From Streptomyces roseirectus (GTDB taxonomy: Bacteria; Actinomycetota; Actinomycetes; Streptomycetales; Streptomycetaceae), in contig NZ_CP060828.1 in NCBI RefSeq assembly GCF_014489635.1, forward strand, positions 2,108,001-2,172,000: 64,000 nt of DNA, written 5' to 3'. Both the position numbers and the translations under genes were made by a program. Below, in pieces: positions 57,482 through 64,000 of this stretch (position 1 is the first letter of the stretch; the number at the start of each line of letters is the position of its first letter). Below the pieces are notes generated by a model. That model was given only the letters and a program-made list of their open reading frames with translations, was not told where the DNA came from and ran no database searches.

Positions 57482-58498
57482 GTGACCGTGCTGCCGACCA
57501 CGAAGACGCTGTACGACGAGACAGCCCCGCTCCCGACGGCCAAGACGGCCGGCCGAGGCCCCGCCGTGAACCGCCACGTGCGCCGGGCGATCAGTCTGCT
57601 CCCCCTGCTGTTCCTGATCGTCTGGGCGGCGTTCGACTGGCACACGGTCAGCGACGGCGTGACCCGGCTGGCCGGCGCGGACCCCTGGTGGCTGCTGGTC
57701 GGCGCCGGTTTCACCTTCCTCGGCTGCGTGGCGGCGGCGTTCATCCGCCAGGGCGCGCTGGTGGACCGCCTCCCCCCGGGCCCCCTCCTGGCCTCCCAGT
57801 TCGCGGCGGGCGCCGCCAACCACGTCCTCCCGGCGAGCCTCGGCGCCCACGCGGTCACCCTCCGCTTCCTCCAGCGCCAGGGCGTCCCGCTGCCCCGTGC
57901 GACGGCTTCCCTGGCCCTCTACTCCCTGGCCCGCGCGGTCGCGAAGACCCCGGTGGTCCTGGCCTTCGTGATCGCGGCGCCGAACGCGGTCCGCCCGGAA
58001 GCCCTCCTGCCCAACGGCCAGGCCCTGATGATGGCGGTCACGGGCATCCTCCTGATCCCGGCCGCCGCCGCCCTCCTCCTCGCGGCGATCCGCCCCCTGC
58101 GCCGCCCCACGACAGACTTCGTCCGTACCGCTCTCACCGGCGTGAAGGCCATCCACGCCCGCCCCACCCGCTTCCTCTCCCTCTGGGGCGGCGCGATGGC
58201 GGCCCCCCTGATCCAGGCGGCCATAGTCGCTTCCGTCGGCACAGCCCTGAACCTCCCCCTCTCCTGGCTCCAGCTGGCCTTCGCCTACCTCGCCGCCAGC
58301 ACCGCCGCCGGCGCCGTCCCCGCCCCCGGCGGCATCGGCCCCCTCGACGCCGCCCTCATCCTCACCCTCGCCGGCTACGGCACCCCCCTCTCCCTCGCCA
58401 CCGCCACCGTCCTCGGCTACCGCGTCCTGACGGTCTGGGTGCCCTTGCTGCCGGGAATGCTGGTGATGTCGGCGATGGTGCAGCGAGAGCTGCTGTAG
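57482..58498 (+). CDS. YbhN/LPG-synthase-like membrane protein
   Basis: A 338-residue protein with seven or eight membrane helices, of the lysylphosphatidylglycerol synthase transmembrane (UPF0104/YbhN) family. Landmarks are QFAAGAANHVLPASLGAHAVTLRFL, the SLARAVAKTP helix and the AAGAVPAPGGIGPLDAAL segment, the family's best-conserved piece. The aminoacyl-transferase domain of MprF is absent, so lipid flipping or transport is more likely than lysyl transfer. GTG start at 57482 with AAAGGA upstream. It is followed by the glycerophosphotransferase-like gene after 116 bases. Confidence 0.85.
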   Translation: MTVLPTTKTLYDETAPLPTAKTAGRGPAVNRHVRRAISLLPLLFLIVWAAFDWHTVSDGVTRLAGADPWWLLVGAGFTFLGCVAAAFIRQGALVDRLPPGPLLASQFAAGAANHVLPASLGAHAVTLRFLQRQGVPLPRATASLALYSLARAVAKTPVVLAFVIAAPNAVRPEALLPNGQALMMAVTGILLIPAAAALLLAAIRPLRRPTTDFVRTALTGVKAIHARPTRFLSLWGGAMAAPLIQAAIVASVGTALNLPLSWLQLAFAYLAASTAAGAVPAPGGIGPLDAALILTLAGYGTPLSLATATVLGYRVLTVWVPLLPGMLVMSAMVQRELL

Positions 58499-58614
58499 CC
58501 GCCCGGGGGCGCCTGCAAGGTTTCCGCAAGGCCCCCGCAAGGATTCCGTCGGCCCGGCCGGGCACCCCCTCACCGAGCACCTTCATGCCGGGTACAGAAA
58601 CACGGGGGTACCAC

Positions 58615-59865
58615 ATGAACCGGAGCACGGAACGGAAAACCGCGAAGACCGATTCCCCGACCCGCACCTCGCAGTGGCTCACCCTGCCGCACTGCAAGCG
58701 TGTCCTGGTCGTCGTCCACACGGAGGTCTACGGCAAACGACTGCTCGACATCCTGCCCCTGCTGGAGTCCGACCTGCGCGTCCAGGTCGAGTTCACCATC
58801 GCTCCCCACGCCTTCAACCCCGGAGCGGCGCGCTCCGTACCGACCCTGCACGGCGGGCTGATCCCCTGGGAGACGGCCGTGCGCGGCCGGTTCGACCTGG
58901 TGGTCGCCGCCGGTTCGCAGGGGCTGCACCTGCTGGACGGCCCGCTGCTGCGGCTGCCGCACGGGGCGGGGCACACCACGCTGTCCCGGCCGGGCGACGA
59001 CCGCGACCCCGGCGCGCCGCGCACCGTGGGCGGTCTCGGCCGGCGGTACCTGATGCGCGACGGACGCGTGATCCCGGCGGCGCTGGCCCTCGCCCACCGC
59101 GACGACCTGGGGGTGCTGCGCCGGCACTGCCCGGAGGCACTGCCGGTCGCCGAGGTGGTCGGGGACTCGTCGTACGACCTGCTCAGGGCGGGGCTGCGCA
59201 GGCGCTCCGAGATCCGGGCCGCGCTGGGGCTGCGCCGGGGGCAGAAGCTGGTGGTGGTCTCCTCCACCTGGGGTTCGGGTTCCAGCTTCAACCGGCTGGA
59301 CGCCCTGCTGCCCCGGCTGCTGGCGGAGCTCGACCCGGCCCTGTTCCGGATCGCCGTGATCGTGCATCCCAACGTGTGGTCCGGGCACGGCGACTGGCAG
59401 GTCCGGTCCTGGCTGGCGGCGGCCCGCGCGCACGGCATCGCGGTCGTCCCGCCGGAGGCCGACTGGCGTGCGCCGGTGATCGCCGCCGACTGGCTGATCG
59501 GGGACCACGGGTCGGTGACGCTGTACGCCACCCTCGCCCGGGTGCCCGTCCTGCTGGCCCGGTTCCCGTCCGACGACGTCAACCCCGACTCGCCCATCGC
59601 CGAACTGGCGCGCGTCGCACCGGCGTTGTCGGCCGGGCACCGCCTGCCGGAGCAGCTCGCGTACGCGCGCTCCAGGTATCCGGCGGACGACTACGCCCGG
59701 ATCGCGCGCCAACTGTCGTCCGAGCCGGGCCGGTTCGGCCGCAACCTGCGCACCTTGATGTACCGGCTCCTGAAACTCGGCGAACCGGCGCATCCACCGG
59801 CCCTGCCGCCCCTGCCGCTGCCCGCCCCGCTGTGGGGGACGACGCAGGGCGAGGTGTCGGCGTGA
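58615..59865 (+). CDS. Glycerophosphotransferase/GT-B-like protein of unknown substrate
   Basis: A 416-residue soluble protein. It starts with a basic Thr/Ser-rich stretch, then RVLVVVHTEVYGKRLLDILPLLESD as a Rossmann-like first strand. DLVVAAGSQGLHLLDGPLLRLPHGAGH and, later, VSSTWGSGSSF, VIVHPNVW and WLIGDHGSVTLYATLARVPVLLA resemble CDP-glycerol:polyglycerol-phosphate transferases. Some Streptomyces homologues carry the misleading label translation initiation factor 2, which the sequence does not support. ATG at 58615 with a G-run upstream; its stop overlaps the next gene (GTGA). Confidence 0.65.
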   Translation: MNRSTERKTAKTDSPTRTSQWLTLPHCKRVLVVVHTEVYGKRLLDILPLLESDLRVQVEFTIAPHAFNPGAARSVPTLHGGLIPWETAVRGRFDLVVAAGSQGLHLLDGPLLRLPHGAGHTTLSRPGDDRDPGAPRTVGGLGRRYLMRDGRVIPAALALAHRDDLGVLRRHCPEALPVAEVVGDSSYDLLRAGLRRRSEIRAALGLRRGQKLVVVSSTWGSGSSFNRLDALLPRLLAELDPALFRIAVIVHPNVWSGHGDWQVRSWLAAARAHGIAVVPPEADWRAPVIAADWLIGDHGSVTLYATLARVPVLLARFPSDDVNPDSPIAELARVAPALSAGHRLPEQLAYARSRYPADDYARIARQLSSEPGRFGRNLRTLMYRLLKLGEPAHPPALPPLPLPAPLWGTTQGEVSA

Positions 59866-60122
59866 ACGGCCTGCTGGTCGTCCGGCTGGACGCGGGCGGC
59901 GGGGAGAGCTGGCGGGAGTGTGCCGACATGCTGTACGCGGCACGCCCGTTGGCGCTCCCCGAGGCCCGGTCGCTGACCTCTCTCGTGCTGGAGCGCTACC
60001 CGGGCTGCGGCCTGGTGTGCGTGCCCGGCGAGGACGGCGGCTGGGTCCTCGGCAGCCGCTCCCGCCTCACGGTCGTAACCCTTCCAACCGGCCCGCCAGA
60101 CGCCCCGCGTCCGCTTCGCTGA
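59862..60122 (+). CDS. Small hypothetical protein coupled to the transferase-like gene
   Basis: An 86-residue protein starting GTG at 59862 inside the stop region of the previous gene, so translation is coupled. The sequence has a VNGLLVVRLDAGG strand, a CADMLYAARPLALPEARSL helix and two further Cys (GCGLVC). I do not recognise the family. The last 56 bases overlap the 3' end of the convergent STAND NTPase gene, which is unusual but tolerable because both tails are weakly structured. Confidence 0.6.
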   Translation: MNGLLVVRLDAGGGESWRECADMLYAARPLALPEARSLTSLVLERYPGCGLVCVPGEDGGWVLGSRSRLTVVTLPTGPPDAPRPLR

Positions 60123-62430
60123 CCGGCCGGTAGAGGGCCAGGGACTCGGTGTACCGGTCCCTGGCCCTGTCCATGTCCCCGCGTTCCTCGGCACCCCGCC
60201 CGAGCAGCTCCAGCGTCCGGGCCTGCCAGTGGACGGAGCCGGTCGCCTCGAACTCGGCGACGGCCTGGTGGAGTTGGCGGTCGGCGGTGTCGTGCAGGCC
60301 GGCGAGGGCGTGGGCACGGCCGAGGAACGTGAGGGCTCGTGCGGCGTCGTACGGGTCGTTCTCGTCGAGGAGTTCGGTGCGGGCCCGGGTCAGGTGCGGG
60401 AGTGCGTCGTCCGGACGGCCGTCGGCGAGAGCGATGTCGCCGAGACAGATGCGGGTCAGGGCCGCGCCGCGCCGGTAGCCGATCGCCTCCCGGAGGGTGA
60501 GGGCCTGGGCGAAGTACACCTGGGCTTCGGAGAGGCGTCCGGCGAGTTGATGGGACTGCCCGATCCCGTGCAGCGCCTGCGCCTCGGCCCGGCGGGCGGT
60601 GTGCGTCTCTCGCGGGTCCGCGGCCGCCACGTCCTCGCGTGCGAGGTCCAGCGCTTCGTGGTACAGGGCGATGGCTTCGTCGTGCCGGCCCGCGTTGCGC
60701 AGACCGCCGCCGCCGTCCGTCAGCATGCGGGCGACGGCGTCCCGGTCCCCCGTCCGCCGGGCCGCCGCGAGCCCGATCTCGTGGGCCTCGGTCCACAGGT
60801 CGTAGGGTCTGATCCGCAGGAAGTAGGGATACATCGCGTCCGCCAGCTGCCAGGCCGCCGTGTCCTCACCCCGCCGGGCGCAGTCGCGCAGGACGGCCAT
60901 GAGCGGGCCGCTCTCCTCGACCAGCCACCGCAGCGCTCCGGTGGCGTCGGTGAACGGGGCCGGCGAGGGCTGCCCCGCGTAGTCGCGGCTCAGCGTGCGA
61001 TGGGTGGGGGTGAGCAGCGCCTCGGCGGCCGTGGTCACGGACAGATAGTGGTCGACGGCCCTCCGCCGCGCGTGGTCGGTGCTCTCGGCACTCTCCTCGG
61101 CGGCGGCGCGCTCACGGGCGTGCAGCCGGAGCAGGTCGTGGAAGCGGTAGCGGTCGGGGCCGAGGTCTTCCAGGAAGTTCGCCTCGACCAGCGCGTCGAG
61201 CACCCGTTCCGCCTCCGCGTCTCCCGTCCCGCAGACGGCGGCGGCGACCGCCGAGGAGAAGTAGGGCACCGGTAACAGCCCCAGCTTCCGGTACCCGGCG
61301 GCCAGTTCCGGCGGGAGCAGACGGTACGACTCCTGCAACGCGGCCCGCACGGCTGCCTCCCCCTCGATGCTGAGCGCGTCCAGCGCGCCCCCGTCCCCGC
61401 CGCCGAGCGCCCGCGCCATCACGGCGAGCGGCTGGCGGGGCCGGGCGGCGACCCGTGCGCCCGCGACGCACGCGGCGAGGGGGAGGCCCGCGCACGCCCG
61501 CGCCATCGCGAGGGCCGCCTCGGGTTCCCGCCGGACGCGGTCGGCGCCGACGCGGCGGCTGAGCAGTTCCATCGTCTCCCGGGTGGCGAGCGCGGGGAGT
61601 TCGAGGAAGGAGGCGCCCTCGGGGCCGAGTCCGGTCAGGCGGTTGCGGCTGGTCACGACGGTCACGGCGGCGGCCGAGCCGGGCAGCAGCGGGCGGACCT
61701 GTGCGGCGCTGCGCGCGCTGTCGAGGAGCAGTGCCATGCGCCGGCCCGCGGTCGCCGAACGCCACAGGGTCATCCGCCCGTTGAGGTCGGCGGGGACCTG
61801 GTCGTGGCCGAAGGAGCGGAGCAGTTCGAGGAGGAGTTCGCCGGGGCTCGCGGGCCCTTCGGGGGCGTGGCCGCGCAGGTCGGCGTACACCTGTCCGTCG
61901 GGGAACTCGGTCTCGCGGCCGAGCAGCCAGCGCCGGGCGAGGGTCGTCTTGCCCATCCCGGCGGGGCCGCTCACGACGACGGTCACCGGTCCGCCGTGCG
62001 CCACCAGCCCTTCCAGCAGGTCGAGTTCGGCGACGCGGTTGACGAAGTGCCCCGGTGCCGGGAGCAGTTGCCGGGGGACGGCGGGAGCGGCCGGGGTGTG
62101 GAAGTGGATGCCTCCCGTGATGTCCCGCGCCTGGACGACGGGGCCGGTGAGCCGTGCGGAGGTGCCGATGGTGTTCTCGACGCCGGCGGCGCGGTCGTCC
62201 TCCGCGTCCAGGGAGGTGAGCCAGCGGCGCAGTGCGCGGTGCAGGTCGGGTGAGGTGGCCGCGCGCCGGGCGAGCGCGTGTGCCAGGCGCCGCAGGGCGG
62301 ATTCGTCGTACGGGGGCTCGGGGAGTTCGGGGGCGTCGGGGAGTTCGTCCACGAGTCGTCGCAGTGCGTGGGGATCCCGGGCCGCCGTCGTCAGAGCCGC
62401 CCTCAGTTCTCGCTCCGTCGGTTCTGGCAT
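60067..62430 (-). CDS. STAND NTPase with NB-ARC and TPR domains
   Basis: A 787-residue signal-transduction ATPase. Residues 1-110 are a helical N-terminal module ending with VQARDITGGIHFH, a motif I associate with Streptomyces STAND proteins. The NB-ARC domain has Walker A GPAGMGKTT near 153, Walker B-like MALLLDSA and the VTSRNRLTGLG sensor. A winged-helix region with FHDLLRLHARERA follows, then TPR-like repeats from about 560 to 775. It lacks the SARP DNA-binding domain. It is divergent from a true SARP regulator and may act with it or as a stand-alone sensor. Confidence 0.87.
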   Translation of the reverse strand: MPEPTERELRAALTTAARDPHALRRLVDELPDAPELPEPPYDESALRRLAHALARRAATSPDLHRALRRWLTSLDAEDDRAAGVENTIGTSARLTGPVVQARDITGGIHFHTPAAPAVPRQLLPAPGHFVNRVAELDLLEGLVAHGGPVTVVVSGPAGMGKTTLARRWLLGRETEFPDGQVYADLRGHAPEGPASPGELLLELLRSFGHDQVPADLNGRMTLWRSATAGRRMALLLDSARSAAQVRPLLPGSAAAVTVVTSRNRLTGLGPEGASFLELPALATRETMELLSRRVGADRVRREPEAALAMARACAGLPLAACVAGARVAARPRQPLAVMARALGGGDGGALDALSIEGEAAVRAALQESYRLLPPELAAGYRKLGLLPVPYFSSAVAAAVCGTGDAEAERVLDALVEANFLEDLGPDRYRFHDLLRLHARERAAAEESAESTDHARRRAVDHYLSVTTAAEALLTPTHRTLSRDYAGQPSPAPFTDATGALRWLVEESGPLMAVLRDCARRGEDTAAWQLADAMYPYFLRIRPYDLWTEAHEIGLAAARRTGDRDAVARMLTDGGGGLRNAGRHDEAIALYHEALDLAREDVAAADPRETHTARRAEAQALHGIGQSHQLAGRLSEAQVYFAQALTLREAIGYRRGAALTRICLGDIALADGRPDDALPHLTRARTELLDENDPYDAARALTFLGRAHALAGLHDTADRQLHQAVAEFEATGSVHWQARTLELLGRGAEERGDMDRARDRYTESLALYRPVSEADAGRLAGRLEGLRP

Positions 62431-62481
62431 ATGCCACTCCTACCCGGGGCGCCCACATCCGAAGAGAAAAGGACAGGAATT

Positions 62482-62528
62482 GGCCATAAACAATGTCAAC
62501 TTACTTTCGTATGTGATTACTTATGGCC
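62482..62528. promoter_or_regulatory. Inverted repeat in the STAND-SARP divergent promoter
   Basis: GGCCATAA (62482-62489) and TTATGGCC (62521-62528) are perfect eight-base arms separated by 31 AT-rich bases. The spacer is markedly less GC-rich than its surroundings and is a good place for both promoters and an operator. Confidence 0.55.
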
Positions 62529-62579
62529 GCGTGCGATTCTTGTCCACTCCGAAGTGCGGTCCTTCGAACGGAGGCACTG

Positions 62580-64000
62580 GTGGACTTACGGATTCGCGTG
62601 CTGGGGCCGGTGGAACTGCACGGGAACCAACAGATCGACACACTCGGATCGACACGGGACGGCTTGATCGTCGGTTGTCTGGCACTCGACGCCGGCCGGC
62701 CCGTCTCCACCGACAGCCTCATCCACCGGCTGTGGGACGACACCCCGCCCGCCCGGCCCCTCGCGAACCTCTACACCTACGTCGCCCGCGTCCGCCGCAG
62801 GCTGCGGGACCTCGGCGCCGAGGGATGCCTGGTCCAGCGCACGCACGGCTACCTCCTGGACCTCGATCCGGACCGGGTGGACAGCCACCGGTTCCAGCAC
62901 CTCGTCGCCCAGGCCCGCGCACTGTCCGACCGGGGAGCCGACCAGCAGGCGCTGCGGCTGCTGGGCGAGGCGGACGCGCTCTGGCTGGGCGAGCCGCTGG
63001 CCGGCCTGCCGGGGCTGTGGGCCGAGGGCGTCCGGGGTGTCCTCACCGAACGCCGACTGGCCGCACAGCTGATCCGCGCCGACATCGGGCTGCGCGAGGG
63101 ACACTTCGCCGACCTCGTCCCGGACCTGACCGCGCTCGCCGAGGAGCACCGCACCGACGAGGCCATCGCCGCCCGGCTGATGACGGCCGCCTACGGCTGC
63201 GGACGCCTGACCGACGCCCTGCGCGTCTACGACACCGTCCGCCGCCGGCTCGCCGGGGAACTGGGCGCCGACCCCGGCGAGGCCCTTGCCCGCCTGCACC
63301 ACCTGATCCTCAACAGCGCCCCGGTCGAGGCCCTGCTGAACCGTCCCGAGCCGACCGTCCCGGCGCCCCGCACCCTGCCGAGCCACGCCGAACTGGTGGG
63401 CCGCGAGGCGGAGTTGTCGACGATCGTGCAACATGCGACCCGTGCGTCCGCCGACACCTCGGCGCCCCGGCACATCATCGCCCTCCAGACCGTGTCCGGC
63501 ATGGCCGGCGTGGGGAAGACCGTCCTCGCCCTGAACGCCGCCGACCGCATCGCCTCGCTCTACCCGGACGGCGTCGTCCACCTCGACCTGCGCACCCACG
63601 CCCCGGGCCAGCAGCCGCTGACCGTCATCTCCGCGCTGACCTCGCTGATCCGCGCCTTCGGCGTACCGGCGTCGGCCCTGCCCGGCGACCCGGACGCGCT
63701 GACGGCCCTGTGGCGCGGGCTGCTCGACACCCGAAGAGCCGTCGTCATCCTCGACGACGTGCGCGACGCGCGTCAGTTGCGGGACCTGCTCCCGGGCCCC
63801 TCCCCGTCCCTGGTCCTCGTCACCAGCCGCCGCCGGCTGACCGGACTGCCCGGACTGCGCTCGGTCGACCTGGACGTCCTGCCCGCCGCCGACGCCCTCG
63901 CCCTCTTCCGGTCCGTGGCCGGCCACGAGCGGACCCGGCAGACGGGCGAGGTCGCCGACATCGTGCGGCTGGCCGGCTTCCTCCCGCTCGGCATCGAACT
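62580..64000 (+). CDS. SARP-family regulator (AfsR-like), truncated by window end, with TTA codon
   Basis: 473 codons are visible and no stop is reached. Residues 1-95 form the OmpR-like SARP DNA-binding domain (RIRVLGPVEL, STDSLIHRLWDD, NLYTYVARVRRRL). About 98-243 are the bacterial transcriptional activation domain, and an NB-ARC domain begins near 265 with Walker A GMAGVGKT near 306 and VVILDDV. The GTG at 62580 has GGAGG five bases upstream. Codon 3 is TTA, rare in Streptomyces and read by the bldA tRNA, so expression is probably tied to development. C-terminal repeats may lie beyond the window. Confidence 0.9.
   Translation, partial: MDLRIRVLGPVELHGNQQIDTLGSTRDGLIVGCLALDAGRPVSTDSLIHRLWDDTPPARPLANLYTYVARVRRRLRDLGAEGCLVQRTHGYLLDLDPDRVDSHRFQHLVAQARALSDRGADQQALRLLGEADALWLGEPLAGLPGLWAEGVRGVLTERRLAAQLIRADIGLREGHFADLVPDLTALAEEHRTDEAIAARLMTAAYGCGRLTDALRVYDTVRRRLAGELGADPGEALARLHHLILNSAPVEALLNRPEPTVPAPRTLPSHAELVGREAELSTIVQHATRASADTSAPRHIIALQTVSGMAGVGKTVLALNAADRIASLYPDGVVHLDLRTHAPGQQPLTVISALTSLIRAFGVPASALPGDPDALTALWRGLLDTRRAVVILDDVRDARQLRDLLPGPSPSLVLVTSRRRLTGLPGLRSVDLDVLPAADALALFRSVAGHERTRQTGEVADIVRLAGFLPLGIE

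Noticed and set aside
57069..57485. 138-codon open frame in the 57.0-57.5 kb spacer
   Set aside because: Pro/Arg-rich, without ribosome site or recognisable domain, and it overlaps the start of the next gene.

Overview
The window is high-GC actinobacterial chromosome, almost certainly Streptomyces. The grounds are the GC-saturated third codon positions with frequent GTG/TTG starts, a two-domain geosmin synthase, an AfsA/ScbA-ScbR butyrolactone signalling locus, a four-gene conservon (sensor kinase, roadblock protein, DUF742 protein, GTPase), a Streptomyces subtilisin inhibitor, and a SARP-type regulator with a TTA (bldA) codon. No rRNA, insertion sequence, prophage or CRISPR array was seen. 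One tRNA-like RNA gene was found.

Left part (1-22.8 kb). The end of a phosphotransferase gene, a DEDDh exonuclease and a HEPN-type protein lead into a dispersed glycogen/trehalose set: glgX, treY and, after a carboxypeptidase, a subtilisin inhibitor and an FHA protein, treZ. GlgX debranches glycogen, TreY isomerises the chain end to a trehalosyl unit and TreZ releases trehalose. Next come an APH-fold protein that seems to lack its catalytic Asp, an M24 peptidase, a PDZ protein, a divergent LysR/amidotransferase pair, a phenoxazinone-synthase-like multicopper oxidase, geosmin synthase, an alpha/beta hydrolase and a DUF89 phosphatase.

Signalling and secretion (23.0-36.9 kb). scbR2-like, scbA and scbR form a gamma-butyrolactone system with a good ARE-like palindrome. 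A secreted S8 protease, a lytic polysaccharide monooxygenase with a membrane anchor, a secreted protein, a DUF6230/DUF6114 pair, tatA and an LCP-family cell-wall ligase follow. An ArsR regulator overlaps a Mg-type P-type ATPase that carries two glycine-rich insertions.

Middle (36.5-50.6 kb). A tRNA-like gene with its own terminator lies behind a HAL/PAL-family lyase that has Gly-Thr-Gly where the MIO-forming Ala-Ser-Gly is expected, plus a repetitive insert of about 90 residues. The lyase is coupled to a betaine-type substrate-binding lipoprotein. The matching ATPase and two permeases lie about 5 kb away, on the far side of the conservon and a RidA gene. Beyond them is a flavin electron-transfer set: transmembrane ferredoxin reductase, a protein with two FMN-binding domains, and ApbE.

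Right part (50.7-64 kb). A two-component system is followed by two tandem-repeat arrays that appear to derive from the 3' ends of the two flanking convergent genes. Then come a sugar-acid operon (KDPG-type aldolase, MFS carrier, small P-loop kinase) with a divergent DeoR regulator and a likely operator, a YbhN-like membrane protein, a glycerophosphotransferase-like protein with a small coupled partner, a STAND NTPase with TPRs, and a divergent SARP regulator cut by the window end.

No complete biosynthetic gene cluster is visible. The most unusual items are the tRNA-like gene beside the aberrant lyase, the split betaine transporter, the gene-end-derived repeat arrays and the doubled FMN-binding protein.
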